From Neobacillus niacini (lineage in GTDB: Bacteria > Bacillota > Bacilli > Bacillales > Cytobacillaceae): a DNA stretch of 64,000 nucleotides. The stretch is taken from positions 211,197-275,196 of the forward strand of contig NZ_JAMBOX010000005.1 in the NCBI RefSeq assembly GCF_023715785.1. Direction: 5' to 3'. The notes below the pieces were generated by a model. It saw nothing but the letters and a program-made list of their open reading frames with translations. It did not search any database and was not told the DNA's origin. This document shows, piece after piece, positions 36,479 to 48,158 of this stretch (the stretch's first letter is position 1; every line of letters begins with the position of its first letter). The position numbers were made by a program, and so were the translations under genes.

Positions 36479-38757
36479 TTACGTTCCACTTCTTCCATTA
36501 CAAATGCTTCAATGACATCGCCTTCTTTGATATCATTAAAGTTTTTAACGGTAATACCACATTCATAGCCTTGGGCTACTTCTTTGGCATCATCTTTAAA
36601 ACGTTTTAGGGCATCAATCGTTCCTTCAAAAATGACCACTCCATCACGGATTACACGGACACCGCTATCGCGGGTAATCTTGCCGTCGGTGACATAGGAA
36701 CCAGCAATTGTACCAACCTTTGACACTTTGAATGTCTGACGAACTTCCGCTTGACCAATAATCTTTTCTTCAAATTCCGGATCAAGCATCCCTTTCATGG
36801 CAGCTTCGATTTCTTCTATCACCTTGTAAATAATCCGGTGTAAGCGGACATCTACATCCTCCGCTTCAGCCGCGCGTTTGGCATTTACGTCAGGACGGAC
36901 ATTAAAGCCGATGACAATGGCGTTGGACGCAGATGCCAGGCTAATATCGGATTCATTTATCGCTCCTGCTCCGCTATGAATGATTTTAATGTTGACACCT
37001 TCAACATCTATTTTAAGCAAGGAAGCCGCAAGCGCCTCGGCTGATCCTTGAACATCCGCTTTAATGATGATATTTAAATCCTTCATTTCACCCTGCTTTA
37101 ATTGTTCAAAAAGATTATCAAGGCTGACGCGGGATTTTTCGCCGCGCTGGGCAGCTAATGCCTGCTGAGCACGAGCTTCCCCAATATGGCGAGCTGTCTT
37201 TTCATCATCAAAAACGACGAAACGGTCACCAGCTTGCGGTACATCATTTAAACCGGTAATTTCGACTGGGGTAGAAGGTGCAGCTTCTTTTACGCGGCGT
37301 CCGATATCATTGACCATGGCACGGACACGGCCAAATGTATTTCCGACAACAATCGGGTCGCCGATCTTTAATGTTCCGTTTTGCACAAGAAGCGTTGCCA
37401 CTGATCCGCGGCCTTTATCCAGCCTTGCCTCAATGACGGTCCCGGCTGCATTTCGCTTTGGATTTGCTTTATATTCTTCCACTTCGCTTACAAGTAAAAT
37501 CATTTCGAGTAAGCTGTCAATTCCTTCGCCATTTTTTGCAGAAATCGGTACAAAGATAGTATCTCCGCCCCAAGCCTCCGCTACTAATCCGTGTTCTGTC
37601 AATTCTTGCATGACACGGTCTGGATTAGCTGCTTCTTTATCCATTTTATTTACCGCTACGATAATTGGAACTTCAGCAGCTTTGGCATGGTTAATCGCTT
37701 CGACTGTTTGCGGCATGACACCATCATCGGCGGCAACTACGAGAATCGTAATGTCTGTAATCTGTGCGCCACGAGCACGCATGGTCGTAAAGGCGGCGTG
37801 TCCCGGGGTATCGAGGAACGTGATCCTCTTACCATTTTCCACTACTTGGTAGGCCCCGATATGCTGGGTAATCCCCCCGGCCTCTCCTTCGGTCACCTTT
37901 GTGTTACGAATGGAGTCAAGCAAGGTCGTTTTACCGTGGTCAACGTGCCCCATAATCGTGACGACAGCAGGACGCTCTACTAAAACTTCAGGAGCATCTT
38001 CTGTGAAATAGATTTCCAGGTCAGTGGAATCCACTTTAATTTCTTCTTCTACTTCAACACCGTATTCACCGGCAATTAATTCAATTGCGTCTTTATCAAG
38101 CTCCTGGTTAATCGTAGCCATTACACCTAATAAAAATAGCTTTTTGATAATTTCAGAAGGTTCCCGGTGCAGCTTCTTCGCAAGTTCTGAAACAGTTAAG
38201 GATTCACTGAATGTAATTTTTGCAGGAAGTTCCTTTTCTTTTCTCTTTTGCGGAGCCTGTTGTTGCTGCGCATGCTGATGATTTCTCTTTTTATTTTGAT
38301 TATGATTGCGATTTTGTTGATGGCTGTGGTTTTTTTGTTTACCTTTGCCTGGTTGGAAAGGCTTATTTTCCTTTGATTGATAGTCTTGTTCTTGCTTTTT
38401 GCCTTCTTTGGCTTTCGGCGCAACTGCCACTTTCACCTTATTTGGGACAGCGACTTCGTCTTCTTCCCCCACCGCTTTTGGAGTAACCTTAGGCTGTGCC
38501 TGAGGCTTCTTCGCCGCATTTTGGTGGGCTGGCCTATTATTGGATCGTTTTTGCCCTGGAGCAGCATTATTCGACTTTTGCTGTGCCCCATTATTTTCCT
38601 TCTTATTATAGAGAGCGTCCAGCTTTTTTAAATCTGACGCTTCTAATGTTGCCATATGGTTGGAAACTTCTATGTTCATTTCTTTTAATTTCGTAATAAT
38701 TTCCTTACTCGAAATGTTGTGTTTTTTTGCATATTCATAAACACGCATTTTACTCAT
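36475..38757 (-). CDS. infB: Translation initiation factor IF-2
   Basis: The 760-aa GTPase brings fMet-tRNA to the 30S subunit. It has an N-terminal IF2N domain ([19 protein letters not shown]), a long Lys/Gln/Asn-rich flexible region (about 55-175), a second IF2N domain, a G domain with P-loop [10 protein letters not shown] and G4 NKMD, and C-terminal beta-barrel domains. GTG at 38766 is possible, but ATG at 38755-38757 is better spaced from GGGGGTGA. Polymorphic low-complexity stretch ([15 protein letters not shown]) noted. Confidence 0.97.
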   Translation of the reverse strand: MSKMRVYEYAKKHNISSKEIITKLKEMNIEVSNHMATLEASDLKKLDALYNKKENNGAQQKSNNAAPGQKRSNNRPAHQNAAKKPQAQPKVTPKAVGEEDEVAVPNKVKVAVAPKAKEGKKQEQDYQSKENKPFQPGKGKQKNHSHQQNRNHNQNKKRNHQHAQQQQAPQKRKEKELPAKITFSESLTVSELAKKLHREPSEIIKKLFLLGVMATINQELDKDAIELIAGEYGVEVEEEIKVDSTDLEIYFTEDAPEVLVERPAVVTIMGHVDHGKTTLLDSIRNTKVTEGEAGGITQHIGAYQVVENGKRITFLDTPGHAAFTTMRARGAQITDITILVVAADDGVMPQTVEAINHAKAAEVPIIVAVNKMDKEAANPDRVMQELTEHGLVAEAWGGDTIFVPISAKNGEGIDSLLEMILLVSEVEEYKANPKRNAAGTVIEARLDKGRGSVATLLVQNGTLKIGDPIVVGNTFGRVRAMVNDIGRRVKEAAPSTPVEITGLNDVPQAGDRFVVFDDEKTARHIGEARAQQALAAQRGEKSRVSLDNLFEQLKQGEMKDLNIIIKADVQGSAEALAASLLKIDVEGVNIKIIHSGAGAINESDISLASASNAIVIGFNVRPDVNAKRAAEAEDVDVRLHRIIYKVIEEIEAAMKGMLDPEFEEKIIGQAEVRQTFKVSKVGTIAGSYVTDGKITRDSGVRVIRDGVVIFEGTIDALKRFKDDAKEVAQGYECGITVKNFNDIKEGDVIEAFVMEEVERK

Positions 38758-38777
38758 TCTTTTCACCCCCGCAAGAT

Positions 38778-39080
38778 TTAATCGAGCATTAGTTTCAATT
38801 TCTTGGCGAATCCATTATCCAAAACAGCTACAACAACGCGGGCTTCCTTGCCAATTGCCTGGCCAAGAAGATAACGATTTTCCACCATTTTAATCGGAAC
38901 CTCATACGTATTACACTTATCGGTAATTTTTTTTGTCGTATTTTGAGATGCATCTGCGGATAATAAAACAAGCTTTGCATTTCCCTTTTGGATTTGCTTT
39001 ACGGTTAGCTCCTCACCTGAAATAGTTCTACCTGCTCGATTGGCCAATCCAAGAAATGACATCCATTGATTTTCCTTCAT
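38778..39080 (-). CDS. ylxQ: L7Ae-family ribosomal-type protein YlxQ
   Basis: The 100-aa K-turn binding protein of the L7Ae/L30e fold starts [18 protein letters not shown], with [16 protein letters not shown] typical of the family. Its start overlaps the ylxR stop by 4 bases. Probably binds RNA K-turns; precise partner unproven. Confidence 0.92.
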   Translation of the reverse strand: MKENQWMSFLGLANRAGRTISGEELTVKQIQKGNAKLVLLSADASQNTTKKITDKCNTYEVPIKMVENRYLLGQAIGKEARVVVAVLDNGFAKKLKLMLD

Positions 39081-39367
39081 TTGGCCGACCCGTTCTCCTT
39101 CTCTACCAACCCTAGCAGCTCATCATATAATGATTCATCGATGGATACTTCTAAATGGTTGGCTAAGATATTCTTTTTCTTTGCCAAGAGGATGGCTTCT
39201 TTATCCTTTGAAAGGTAGGCACCCCTGCCGGATTTTTTCCCGGTCAAGTCAACGGATACTTCACCCTCTTTAGAGCGAACGATGCGAACGAGTTCTTTTT
39301 TCGGTTTCATTTCACCGGTAGCCACACATTTGCGCATAGGAACTTTTCTTTTCGTGTTCACCATCAT
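39077..39367 (-). CDS. ylxR: RNase P modulator-family protein YlxR
   Basis: The 96-aa protein has the YlxR signature [20 protein letters not shown] and [16 protein letters not shown], a homologue, has been reported to modulate RNase P RNA processing (family knowledge). Three close start codons (ATG, ATG, GTG) follow AAGGGGTG; the first is listed but the third is equally well spaced. Between nusA and ylxQ. Confidence 0.9.
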   Translation of the reverse strand: MMVNTKRKVPMRKCVATGEMKPKKELVRIVRSKEGEVSVDLTGKKSGRGAYLSKDKEAILLAKKKNILANHLEVSIDESLYDELLGLVEKENGSAK

Positions 39368-39378
39368 TCACCCCTTAT

Positions 39379-40500
39379 TTATTCAAAATCTTCCTCATAA
39401 TCGAAATCAGTATCATCTTGATCATCAAAAAGTCTGATTGTTTCTTCACGCGGATAGATGCCCATTTCACGAGCTTCCGATTCTGATTTGATATCAATCT
39501 TCCAGCCGGTTAATTTTGCAGCCAAGCGGGCATTTTGTCCCCGCTTTCCAATCGCCAATGACAACTGGTAATCCGGAACGACTACAGTCGTCGCTTTATC
39601 ATCCTCACTGACCATAACATCGAGAACTTTGGACGGGCTTAAGGCATTGGCCACAAATACGACCGGGTCATCCGACCACTTGACAATATCTATTTTTTCG
39701 CCCTTCAACTCATTAACAACCGCTTGGACCCGTGCCCCTTTAGGGCCCACACATGACCCAACAGGATCTACTTCCGGATTATCAGAATGGACGGAAATTT
39801 TGGAACGGTCGCCTGCTTCACGGGCAACGGACTTGATTTCCACGGTTCCATCATAAATTTCAGGAACTTCGATTTCAAACAACCGCTTTAACAAACCGGG
39901 ATGCGTTCTAGAAACAAAAATCTGCGGCCCTTTTGTGGTTTTTTCCACCTTGGTAATAAAAACCTTAATGCGGTCATGCGGCTTGTATCTTTCATTTGGC
40001 ATTTGCTCATTAATCGGGAGCAATGCTTCAATTTTTCCAAGGCTGACGTAGATGAATTTAGCATCAAGCCGCTGGACAATACCGGTCATAATGTCTTCTT
40101 CCCGGTCGATAAATTCGGAATAGATAATGCCTCGTTCCGCTTCTCTGACGCGCTGGGTCACAACCTGTTTCGCTGTTTGTGCAGCAATCCGGCCGAAATC
40201 CTTTGGCGTGACCTCCATCTCAACGATATCTTCCACTTGATAGTTCGGGTTAATTCTTCTAGCGTCCTCCAAAGAAATTTCAAGGCGCGGATCGAAAACC
40301 TCATCGACTACCTCTTTACGGGCAAACACCCGCATGGAACCTGTCTCGAGATTCAGGTCAATTCTTACGTTCTGGGCTTGGTTGAAATTTCGCCGATAAG
40401 CCGAGATTAGCGCTGCTTCCATCGCCTCAATTAAAACATCTCTGGAAATGCCTTTTTCTCTTTCCAGTACTATAAGAGCATCTAATAATTCGCTGCTCAT
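39379..40500 (-). CDS. nusA: Transcription elongation/termination factor NusA
   Basis: The 373-aa RNA polymerase-binding factor strengthens pausing and intrinsic termination. It has an N-terminal polymerase-binding domain (residues about 1-125), an S1 domain ([18 protein letters not shown]), two KH domains ([30 protein letters not shown]) and a short acidic tail. ATG start with GGGGGAT-like site. The leader hairpin ahead of rimP (41079-41104) may be the site of NusA autoregulation. Confidence 0.97.
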   Translation of the reverse strand: MSSELLDALIVLEREKGISRDVLIEAMEAALISAYRRNFNQAQNVRIDLNLETGSMRVFARKEVVDEVFDPRLEISLEDARRINPNYQVEDIVEMEVTPKDFGRIAAQTAKQVVTQRVREAERGIIYSEFIDREEDIMTGIVQRLDAKFIYVSLGKIEALLPINEQMPNERYKPHDRIKVFITKVEKTTKGPQIFVSRTHPGLLKRLFEIEVPEIYDGTVEIKSVAREAGDRSKISVHSDNPEVDPVGSCVGPKGARVQAVVNELKGEKIDIVKWSDDPVVFVANALSPSKVLDVMVSEDDKATTVVVPDYQLSLAIGKRGQNARLAAKLTGWKIDIKSESEAREMGIYPREETIRLFDDQDDTDFDYEEDFE

Positions 40501-40531
40501 TTCTTTTTATCCCCCTTTTCTCCTAAATTTT

Positions 40532-41002
40532 TTACGAAAAAGCAACCGCCAAACGGGCATTAGCCACTTTCTCATAAGGAATTTCAATTATTTTCTTTCT
40601 TGTTTTAATCTTTACTTCCACTTTTACTGTCTGGCCGTCAAAAGCCGTCAGTGTACCCTCGAAGCTCTTTTCGCCATCAATTGGCTCATAGGTTTTGATA
40701 TAAACATTCTTGCCGATTGCCTTTTCGAAATCTTTGTCTTTTTTTAACGGGCGTTCTGCCCCTGGCGAAGATACTTCAAGAAAATAGTTATGCGGAATTG
40801 GATCGACTTCATCCAGTTTTTCACTAAGACGTTCGCTTACCAGACCGCAGTCCTCGATGTCAACTCCGGTGTCCTTATCGATATATACGCGAAGAAACCA
40901 GCTTTTTCCTTCTTTCACATACTCGATTTCTACGAGTTCCAAACCAAGTTCCTGAAAAATGGGTGCAGCCAGCTCTTCAACAACTTCCGTTATTTTGCTC
41001 AT
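40532..41002 (-). CDS. rimP: Ribosome maturation factor RimP
   Basis: The 156-aa protein for 30S assembly starts [20 protein letters not shown], with [18 protein letters not shown] and [11 protein letters not shown]. First gene of the rimP-nusA-ylxR-ylxQ-infB-ylxP-rbfA operon, with a near-consensus promoter at 41138-41166. AAAGGAGG lies upstream of its ATG. Confidence 0.96.
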   Translation of the reverse strand: MSKITEVVEELAAPIFQELGLELVEIEYVKEGKSWFLRVYIDKDTGVDIEDCGLVSERLSEKLDEVDPIPHNYFLEVSSPGAERPLKKDKDFEKAIGKNVYIKTYEPIDGEKSFEGTLTAFDGQTVKVEVKIKTRKKIIEIPYEKVANARLAVAFS

Positions 41003-41078
41003 GCTATACCTCCTTTTTCCACTTCATTCTATGTAGCAGACATTTGTAGAAAAATACGCAAAAACCTGTAACAACACG

Positions 41079-41104
41079 AAAGAGTGGGAGAATCCCCACT
41101 CTTT
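41079..41104 (-). promoter_or_regulatory. Leader hairpin, candidate NusA-dependent attenuator
   Basis: AGAGTGGG and CCCACTCT arms around ATTC/GAAT on the minus strand, followed by TTTCGTGTTGTT, an interrupted T tract. It lies after the promoter at 41138-41166 and before rimP. Weak terminators of this kind depend on NusA, and in B. subtilis the nusA operon is reported to be controlled by such a leader attenuator (from memory). Confidence 0.6.
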
Positions 41105-41137
41105 TACACGAGAGTATGTCTTAGTATTTCCAATAAA

Positions 41138-41166
41138 ACTATAACATAATCAAAGGCCTTATGCAA
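41138..41166 (-). promoter_or_regulatory. Sigma-A-type promoter of the rimP-nusA-infB operon
   Basis: TTGCAT (41161-41166), 17-bp spacer and TATAGT (41138-41143) on the minus strand. Transcription would start near 41131, leaving a leader of about 130 nt with one strong hairpin. Confidence 0.65.
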
Positions 41167-41174
41167 ATTAAACC

Positions 41175-41202
41175 AAAAGCGCCAAGGGCTGGAGCTAGAT
41201 GA
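41175..41202. repeat. Possible fragment of the dispersed repeat
   Basis: AAGCGCCAAGGGCTGGAGC resembles, in part, the 3' end of the repeat at 30774-30947 (CCCCTAGGCGCTGTAGC). Too short to be sure; could be chance. Confidence 0.35.
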
Positions 41203-41231
41203 CACTATAAGCTGAACGCCCTGGCATCGCC

Positions 41232-44200
41232 TTAAAACAAGGAAAGCTGGTTTTGCTCGGGAAGGGCTGACAGGCAGCCTTGCTTATCCAGGTATTCCAG
41301 AATGGTCTTTGATACTTTTCCTCGCTGCTGGAGGTCTTCTTTTGACAAGAACTCCCCATCTTCCCTGGCCTTGACAATATTGACGGCGGCATTTGTTCCG
41401 AGACCCGGTATCGAGTTAAACGGAGGGATTAACGAATTGCCATCAATAATAAATTCCGATGCGTCTGATTTATATAAATCATAGTTTTGGAAGGAATAGC
41501 CCCTCTCGGACATCTCAAGGGCAAGTTCCATCACCGTCAGAAGGTTTTTCTCTTTATTCGAAGCCTCGAGACCTTTTGCATTAATTTCCTCAATTTTAGC
41601 TCGAATCGCCTCAGAACCGCGTGACATTGTTTCAATGTCAAAATCCTCGGCGCGTACAGTAAAGTAGGCGGCATAGTACAAAAGCGGCAGATGCACTTTA
41701 AAATAGGCAATCCTTACAGCCATTAATACATACGCGGCAGCGTGCGCCTTCGGGAACATGTACTTAATTTTTTTGCAGGAATCGATATACCATTCCGGTA
41801 CTTCGTTTTTCCGCATTTCCGCTTCCATTTCTTCAGTCAGGCCTTTACCTTTACGAACCGATTCCATAATTTTAAAAGCAAACGAAGGTTCCAGCCCCTG
41901 GTAGATCAAATAGACCATGATATCGTCACGGCAGCCAATTACCTCGCTCAATGTACAAATCTTCTGGTGAATCAGCTCCTGGGCATTTCCCAGCCATACG
42001 TCGGTCCCGTGCGACAAACCGGAAATTTGTACAAGCTCCGAGAAAGTGGTTGGCTTTGTATCCTCAAGCATTTGTCTGACAAAGCGGGTTCCAAATTCCG
42101 GAATTCCAAGCGTACCGGTCTTGCACATAATCTGTTCTTCTGTCACACCGAGAGATTCAGTGCCGCTAAAAATTTTCATGACTTCCGGGTCATCTGTCGG
42201 AATCGTTTTCGGATCAATTCCGCTCAAGTCCTGAAGCATCCTGATTACCGTCGGATCGTCGTGACCTAGTATATCGAGCTTTAGGACGTTATCGTGAATC
42301 GAGTGGAAGTCAAAATGGGTCGTTTTCCATTCTGAATTTCTATCATCCGCTGGAAATTGAATCGGCGTAAAATCATAAACATCCATGTAATCGGGAATAA
42401 CGATGATTCCACCCGGGTGCTGGCCGGTCGTTCGTTTTACACCGGTACAGCCGGCGACAAGCCGGTCCATTTCTGCATTGCGCAGATGAAGATTTTTTTC
42501 CTGCTGATAGGCTCTCACATACCCATATGCGGTCTTATCAGCAACGGTTCCAATCGTTCCAGCGCGGTAAACATAGTCCTCGCCAAACAGAACCTTCGTA
42601 TAATTGTGGGCCCTTGGCTGATACTCACCAGAAAAATTCAAATCTATGTCTGGGACCTTGTCGCCTTTGAAGCCAAGGAAGGTTTCGAATGGTATGTCGT
42701 GGCCGTCCTTGCGGTATTTGCCGCCGCAGTTTGGGCAGTCTTTATCAGGCAGGTCGTACCCTGAACCTACGGAACCGTCATTGAAAAACTCCGCTTGTTT
42801 GCAGGTCGGGCAGATGTAATGCGGCGGCAACGGATTTACCTCGGTAATTTCGGTCATTGTCGCAACAAACGATGATCCGACCGATCCCCGCGAGCCGACG
42901 AGATAGCCATCATCCAATGACTTTTTAACGAGCTTATGGGAAATCAGGTAAATAACGGCAAACCCGTGGCCGATGATACTTTTCAATTCCTTTTCCAAAC
43001 GGGCTTCCACGATTTCCGGAAGCGGGTCACCGTAAATTTTACGAGCCATGGCATAGCTCATGTCCCGCATCTCATCCTCGGCGCCTTCAATTCTCGGTGT
43101 ATATAGATCATCTTTAATCGGTTTGATGGAATCAATTATATCAGCAATTTTATTCGTATTCGTTACGACAATTTCCTTTGCCTTTTCTTTTCCTAGGAAG
43201 GCAAAGGCTTCAAGCATCTCATTTGTAGTCCGAAAATGGACATCCGGCAGTTCATGGCGGTTTAACGGATTGGCACCGCCCTGAGAACTGACAAGGATTT
43301 TTCGATATATCTTGTCGTTCTCATCGAGGTAGTGAACATTTCCGGTTGCCACCACCGGTATTCCCAGTTTGTCGCCGAGGGCAACAATGTTGCCGATAAT
43401 TTGTTCAAGCGCTTTTTCATTACGGACCAATTCCATTTCAATCAATGGCGCATAGACCGGTTTCGGCATGACTTCGATATAATCATAAAACGTCGCGACG
43501 GATTCTACCTCGTCAGGTGACTTTTGCATCATCCCTTCAAATACTTCGCCCTTGTCGCAGCCGGAACCCACAAGAATGCCTTCGCGATATTTTTGCAAAA
43601 CAGAGCGCGGGATTCGCGGCACACGGTAAAAATATTCAAGATGGGCAATAGAAACTAGCTTAAATAGATTTTTTAAGCCCTGTTCTGTTTGGGCTAACAG
43701 TGTACAGTGATACGGGCGCGCCCGTTGATAGGCATTTCCTTTTCCCATATTATGGTTAAATTCATCGTGATAGGCGATACCTTTTTCTGCGGAATCCTTC
43801 AACATTTTCATTAACAAGTATCCTGTCGCTTCCGCATCATAAATGGCCCGGTGGTGCTGGGTCAGTTCAATATCGAACTTTTTCGCCAACGTATTCAACC
43901 TGTGGTTCTTCAACTCTGGATACAGGAAACGGCCCAATTCGAGCGTATCAATAACCGGATTCTTGGCTTTTTCCAGTCCCATCTTCTTATAGCCGACATT
44001 CAGGAAACCCATATCGAACGACGCGTTGTGGGCAACCAGGACCGCGTCGCCTGCCCAGTCATAAAATTTCTGCAGGACCTCGGACACTTCCGGCGCAGTT
44101 TGCACCATATCATCGGTGATTCCGGTCAGGTTAATAGTTGTCGCTGACAAGCGGTGATGCGGATTGGCAAAGGATTCAAACCGGTCCACAATTTCTCCGT

Positions 44201-45557
44201 CCCTTACCTTAACAGCAGCCAATTCAATAATGGTGTCGTATACCGCTGACAGACCAGTTGTTTCGACGTCAAAAACGACATAGGTATCCTCCGCCAGCAA
44301 ACGGTGGGCATCATTATACGTGATCGGAACACCGTCATCGACTAAATTGGCTTCTACCCCATAAAGAATTTTAATGTCATTTTTCTTTCCGGCGCTGAAT
44401 GCTTCCGGGAACGACTGCGCCACAGCATGGTCCGTGATAGCGATTGCCTTGTGGCCCCATTTTTTTGCTTGGGCGACCAGGGCACTTACTGGGGTAACGG
44501 CATCCATTTGACTCATCGGGGTATGCAAATGCAATTCAACCCGCTTTTCATCATCCGGTGCCGTATCCTTGCGCAGGGCCGGCTTTATTTCGTTAATATC
44601 ATTACAAATCATCACCAGGTCACGGACAAAGGTATCATTTTGGATGCTGCCGCGAACCCTAACCCACATGCCTTTTTTCACTTGTTGGAAAAGTGCGGCA
44701 TCTTCTTTGTCGCGTGAAAACATTTTTACCATAATCGAGCTTGTATAGTCGGTCATTTTAAAGGTCAATAATGAGCGTCCGCTCCTTAACTCACGGATTT
44801 CCGCGTCAAAAATATAACCTTGGACGACAATCCGTCTTTCCTCATCGACGATATCAACAATACTGCGAAGCTCGCTGTCGTCCTTAATCGTGAGGCCGAT
44901 TGTAAGCGGCCCTTCCAATGCTGCACCGTTGGCCTGGTCCTTCTCGGCTTCCTTCTTTTGCATTTCGACCATGGCGAGGAGTGCCCGTTCCTGGTCTTCC
45001 TTCTGTTTGGCCTCTAAAAATTGTTGGTATTCTTCACTTTTTTCATCGGGATTAACCTTTGTTTCGAATGATAGCGGAGGAAAGCCGACTGACTGATAGA
45101 TTTCCGAGATAATCGGGCTGTATTTTTGTTTTATTGTCAGTCCCTCCGCCTCGTTTCTGACAGAAAGGGTTATTTTATTCCCGCTCACTTCGGGTACCTG
45201 CCCATTTAACAGCTTTACTAGTGGCGGTGAGATCCCGTCAATTTGCCGGATACAGTAACTCCAATAATCGCAGAAAATTTCCGGCGCATAGGTATGGTTG
45301 GCTGTCTTTAAGCTGAATGAAACAGTCGCTATATTTGAAAAGGTTCGTTCGAGCTGGGTGGTAAACATGGTGAAAACTTTAAAGGGAAGGATGTTTTCAA
45401 GTAAAAATTGAAAATGCCATTTCCTAGCTTTTTTTTCAACCAGTAGCCTGTCAATTTGTGCATTGTTGAAATACACTACAACAGCATCTTCTGTTAATTG
45501 GAGCTGCTGGAGTAAGAGTTGGAATCGCTCTTTTTTGCCAAGGGCATGTTCGCTCAA
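41232..45557 (-). CDS. polC: DNA polymerase III, PolC type
   Basis: Leading-strand replicative polymerase of low-GC Gram-positives. The 1441-aa protein has an N-terminal OB-fold region, a PHP domain ([14 protein letters not shown]), a proofreading 3'-5' exonuclease inserted in it ([11 protein letters not shown] with the following DEDDh motifs), a zinc finger (CPTCKQ...CPNCGG), the catalytic palm with [12 protein letters not shown] and C-terminal helix-hairpin-helix. Length agrees with B. subtilis PolC. TTG start at 45555-45557 behind AGGAGAG. proS, its usual neighbour upstream, is absent. Confidence 0.97.
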   Translation of the reverse strand: MSEHALGKKERFQLLLQQLQLTEDAVVVYFNNAQIDRLLVEKKARKWHFQFLLENILPFKVFTMFTTQLERTFSNIATVSFSLKTANHTYAPEIFCDYWSYCIRQIDGISPPLVKLLNGQVPEVSGNKITLSVRNEAEGLTIKQKYSPIISEIYQSVGFPPLSFETKVNPDEKSEEYQQFLEAKQKEDQERALLAMVEMQKKEAEKDQANGAALEGPLTIGLTIKDDSELRSIVDIVDEERRIVVQGYIFDAEIRELRSGRSLLTFKMTDYTSSIMVKMFSRDKEDAALFQQVKKGMWVRVRGSIQNDTFVRDLVMICNDINEIKPALRKDTAPDDEKRVELHLHTPMSQMDAVTPVSALVAQAKKWGHKAIAITDHAVAQSFPEAFSAGKKNDIKILYGVEANLVDDGVPITYNDAHRLLAEDTYVVFDVETTGLSAVYDTIIELAAVKVRDGEIVDRFESFANPHHRLSATTINLTGITDDMVQTAPEVSEVLQKFYDWAGDAVLVAHNASFDMGFLNVGYKKMGLEKAKNPVIDTLELGRFLYPELKNHRLNTLAKKFDIELTQHHRAIYDAEATGYLLMKMLKDSAEKGIAYHDEFNHNMGKGNAYQRARPYHCTLLAQTEQGLKNLFKLVSIAHLEYFYRVPRIPRSVLQKYREGILVGSGCDKGEVFEGMMQKSPDEVESVATFYDYIEVMPKPVYAPLIEMELVRNEKALEQIIGNIVALGDKLGIPVVATGNVHYLDENDKIYRKILVSSQGGANPLNRHELPDVHFRTTNEMLEAFAFLGKEKAKEIVVTNTNKIADIIDSIKPIKDDLYTPRIEGAEDEMRDMSYAMARKIYGDPLPEIVEARLEKELKSIIGHGFAVIYLISHKLVKKSLDDGYLVGSRGSVGSSFVATMTEITEVNPLPPHYICPTCKQAEFFNDGSVGSGYDLPDKDCPNCGGKYRKDGHDIPFETFLGFKGDKVPDIDLNFSGEYQPRAHNYTKVLFGEDYVYRAGTIGTVADKTAYGYVRAYQQEKNLHLRNAEMDRLVAGCTGVKRTTGQHPGGIIVIPDYMDVYDFTPIQFPADDRNSEWKTTHFDFHSIHDNVLKLDILGHDDPTVIRMLQDLSGIDPKTIPTDDPEVMKIFSGTESLGVTEEQIMCKTGTLGIPEFGTRFVRQMLEDTKPTTFSELVQISGLSHGTDVWLGNAQELIHQKICTLSEVIGCRDDIMVYLIYQGLEPSFAFKIMESVRKGKGLTEEMEAEMRKNEVPEWYIDSCKKIKYMFPKAHAAAYVLMAVRIAYFKVHLPLLYYAAYFTVRAEDFDIETMSRGSEAIRAKIEEINAKGLEASNKEKNLLTVMELALEMSERGYSFQNYDLYKSDASEFIIDGNSLIPPFNSIPGLGTNAAVNIVKAREDGEFLSKEDLQQRGKVSKTILEYLDKQGCLSALPEQNQLSLF

Positions 45558-45663
45558 CCGACATCTCTCCTATCTATAAAATCTCTTTCTCTTTCTATTT
45601 CAAAACATAATTATACCATATGATACGATAAGATTCGGGAATGTTCGACAGAAAACTTTATCC

Positions 45664-45694
45664 AAAAAAAAAGGAACCGCAAATACGGCCCCTC
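45664..45694 (-). terminator. rho-independent terminator of rseP
   Basis: AGGGGCCG pairs with CGGTTCCT (two G-T wobbles) and is followed by nine T residues on the minus strand. It ends the uppS-cdsA-dxr-rseP operon. Confidence 0.82.
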
Positions 45695-45703
45695 TAATAA
45701 ACT

Positions 45704-46966
45704 TTATTTTAAGAAAAACCTTTGAATGTCGTTCCACGTAACGACCAGCATCAGCAGCATCAACAGGGCAAACCCGATGAAATGAACCATGCCTTCTTTT
45801 TGACGGTCGATCGGCTTTCCCCTGACAGCCTCAACAGCGAAGAACATCAATCGGCCGCCGTCGAGTGCAGGAATTGGCAGCAGGTTCATGATCCCCAAGT
45901 TGATACTGAGGATTCCGGCCCATTTCATTAAGTAATAAATCCCCGATTTAGCAACTTCATCTGTTGAAACATAAATGCCCACCGGTCCGGATAAGGCGTC
46001 AATCGAAAATTGACCTGTCACCAATTTCCCCAGCATGACAAAGATCTGCGTAGTCCAAAAATAAGTTTCCTTTGCCCCGGCTGTTACAGCCTGAACAGGC
46101 GATTTTTCGACAGGGCTGTACACCCCGATGATTCCTATTGTTTTGCCTTCTACTGTCTTTTCATTCGGTGTGACTTGTATTTCTTGTTCGGACCCATTTC
46201 GGACAATCATAAATTCCAGTTTTTCATTCGGATTTTCGCGAATAATTTCAACGACATCCGTCCAGCTGGAAATTTCTGAACCATTGATACTTTGAACAAT
46301 ATCGTCCTGTTTCAGCCCTGCAGCCTTTGCCGCACCATCAGGGGTAATTTCGCCCAATTTTGGCTCGTTTGTTGGGACACCCTGAAGCAGGGCAATTATT
46401 ATAAACACAACAAATGCAAGCACAAAGTTCATCATCGGCCCAGCAAAAATGGCCATAAATCTTTGCCCTAAAGTTTTAGAACCAAATTGACGGTCAAACG
46501 GAGCGATTTGGGATTCGACCCCATTTTCAATAATAACTGCCTGTGGATGAATCAAAAAGGTTTGCATATTTTCTGAATCATCTTCAAGATAGCCCTTAAT
46601 GATAAGGTCCTTTTCTATATCCGCATGCTCCACTTCCACAATGCGGCAATTAGGAAACTTTTCTTTATTATTGATGATGATTTTTGTTACTTTTTCCTGC
46701 TTGTCGAATAATAGTCCAATTCGGTATCCCGGCTTAATTTCAACCATTTCCGCATCTTCGCCGGCCATCCTAACATATCCGCCGATAGGCAACAGTCGAA
46801 TGGTGTAGGTTGTTTCATTTTTATGATAAGAGAATACTTTTGGCCCCATGCCTATCGCAAACTCGCGGCAAAGAATGCCCGCTCTTTTTGCAAAAATAAG
46901 GTGACCTAATTCATGAAAGAAGACGAGTGCGCCAAAAATCACAATGAAGGCAATAACTGTACTCAA
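45704..46966 (-). CDS. rseP: Site-2 protease RasP/RseP
   Basis: The 420-aa intramembrane zinc protease cleaves anti-sigma factor RsiW, FtsL and signal peptides in B. subtilis. HExxH is seen in FFHELGHLIFAKRAG, the PDZ region around LKQDDIVQSINGSEIS, and the C-terminal NxxPxPxLDGG in NLLPIPALDGGRL. Several membrane helices. TTG start at 46964-46966 with AAGGTGG upstream. Confidence 0.95.
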   Translation of the reverse strand: MSTVIAFIVIFGALVFFHELGHLIFAKRAGILCREFAIGMGPKVFSYHKNETTYTIRLLPIGGYVRMAGEDAEMVEIKPGYRIGLLFDKQEKVTKIIINNKEKFPNCRIVEVEHADIEKDLIIKGYLEDDSENMQTFLIHPQAVIIENGVESQIAPFDRQFGSKTLGQRFMAIFAGPMMNFVLAFVVFIIIALLQGVPTNEPKLGEITPDGAAKAAGLKQDDIVQSINGSEISSWTDVVEIIRENPNEKLEFMIVRNGSEQEIQVTPNEKTVEGKTIGIIGVYSPVEKSPVQAVTAGAKETYFWTTQIFVMLGKLVTGQFSIDALSGPVGIYVSTDEVAKSGIYYLMKWAGILSINLGIMNLLPIPALDGGRLMFFAVEAVRGKPIDRQKEGMVHFIGFALLMLLMLVVTWNDIQRFFLK

Positions 46967-46984
46967 AACTCAAAACCACCTTTT

Positions 46985-48127
46985 TTATAAGAGTGAACGT
47001 ACATACTGTCTCGTTTCTTTGTCGACCTCCTGGATCTCAGCAAGACTAGGATGTTCCATCGTTTGATGCTTGCTCAATGCCTTCTCAATCAGATCTTCAA
47101 TCTGCAAGAAACGAATTTTGCCTTCCAAAAATGCCGCGACTGCCGCTTCGTTCGCCGCATTTAATACTGTTGGCATTGTTCCGCCCTGCTTTCCGGCACT
47201 ATAAGCAAACTGGAGACAGCGGAATCTTTCCAAATCCATTTCCTGAAAATGCAATTTGCCAACCTGAGCCAAATTCAACCGATTGCCTGATGGAAGCTGC
47301 AAACGGTCAGGGTAGGTTAGGGCAAATTGGATTGGCACCCTCATATCAGGTGTTCCCAATTGGGCTATGATACTTGAATCGTGAAATTCAACCATCGAAT
47401 GGATAATACTTTCCTTGTGAAGCAGCACATCGATTTTTTCATATGGCATTTGGAATAACCAATGGGCCTCAATCACTTCTAGGCCTTTATTCATCATCGT
47501 TGCCGAGTCAATCGTGATTTTTGCCCCCATTGACCAGTTCGGATGATTTAGCGCTTCCTCGACAGTTACGTCTTCCAGCTCTTCCCTGGACCGATCGCGG
47601 AAACTGCCGCCCGAAGCTGTAAGGATCAAGCGCTCGATATTTTTCTCCCGTTCCCCTTGCAACGCTTGAAAAATCGCGGAATGCTCACTATCAACAGGGA
47701 GAAGCGATACATGATTCCTCGCTGCGGCCTCCATCACCAAATGTCCGGCCGTAACGAGGGTTTCTTTATTAGCAATGGCAATCGTTTTCCCAGATTCAAT
47801 AGCCTGTAGCGTAGGATTTAAGCCGACACTGCCAAGAACGGCATTGACAAGGATGTCAGCTTTTTTATAAACTGCTGCTTCAATGAGCCCATCGTCCCCA
47901 TATGTAAATTTTACAGAGGGGAATTCTGCTTTTAATGTATTATAATCATTGCTAGTTTGTACAGAAACAAGCTCCGGTTGAAATTCATTAATAATTTTTC
48001 TGGTTAACTCAATATTTTTACCTGACGACAAAGCCACGAGGCCAAATTCGCCGGGATGTTCACGAATGATATCTAAAGTTTGGGTGCCAATCGAGCCAGT
48101 TGCACCCAATAAACTGATCTTTTTCAA
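46985..48127 (-). CDS. dxr: 1-deoxy-D-xylulose-5-phosphate reductoisomerase
   Basis: The MEP-pathway enzyme (380 aa) makes MEP from DXP for isoprenoids. NADPH motif [15 protein letters not shown], metal-binding and active loop [11 protein letters not shown], and SGGSFRD. TTG start at 48125-48127 with GGGAG 10 bases upstream. Next to uppS and cdsA, giving a local prenyl/lipid cluster. Confidence 0.96.
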   Translation of the reverse strand: MKKISLLGATGSIGTQTLDIIREHPGEFGLVALSSGKNIELTRKIINEFQPELVSVQTSNDYNTLKAEFPSVKFTYGDDGLIEAAVYKKADILVNAVLGSVGLNPTLQAIESGKTIAIANKETLVTAGHLVMEAAARNHVSLLPVDSEHSAIFQALQGEREKNIERLILTASGGSFRDRSREELEDVTVEEALNHPNWSMGAKITIDSATMMNKGLEVIEAHWLFQMPYEKIDVLLHKESIIHSMVEFHDSSIIAQLGTPDMRVPIQFALTYPDRLQLPSGNRLNLAQVGKLHFQEMDLERFRCLQFAYSAGKQGGTMPTVLNAANEAAVAAFLEGKIRFLQIEDLIEKALSKHQTMEHPSLAEIQEVDKETRQYVRSLL

Positions 48128-48158
48128 AAAACTTCAACTCCCATATATGAACAGCAGA

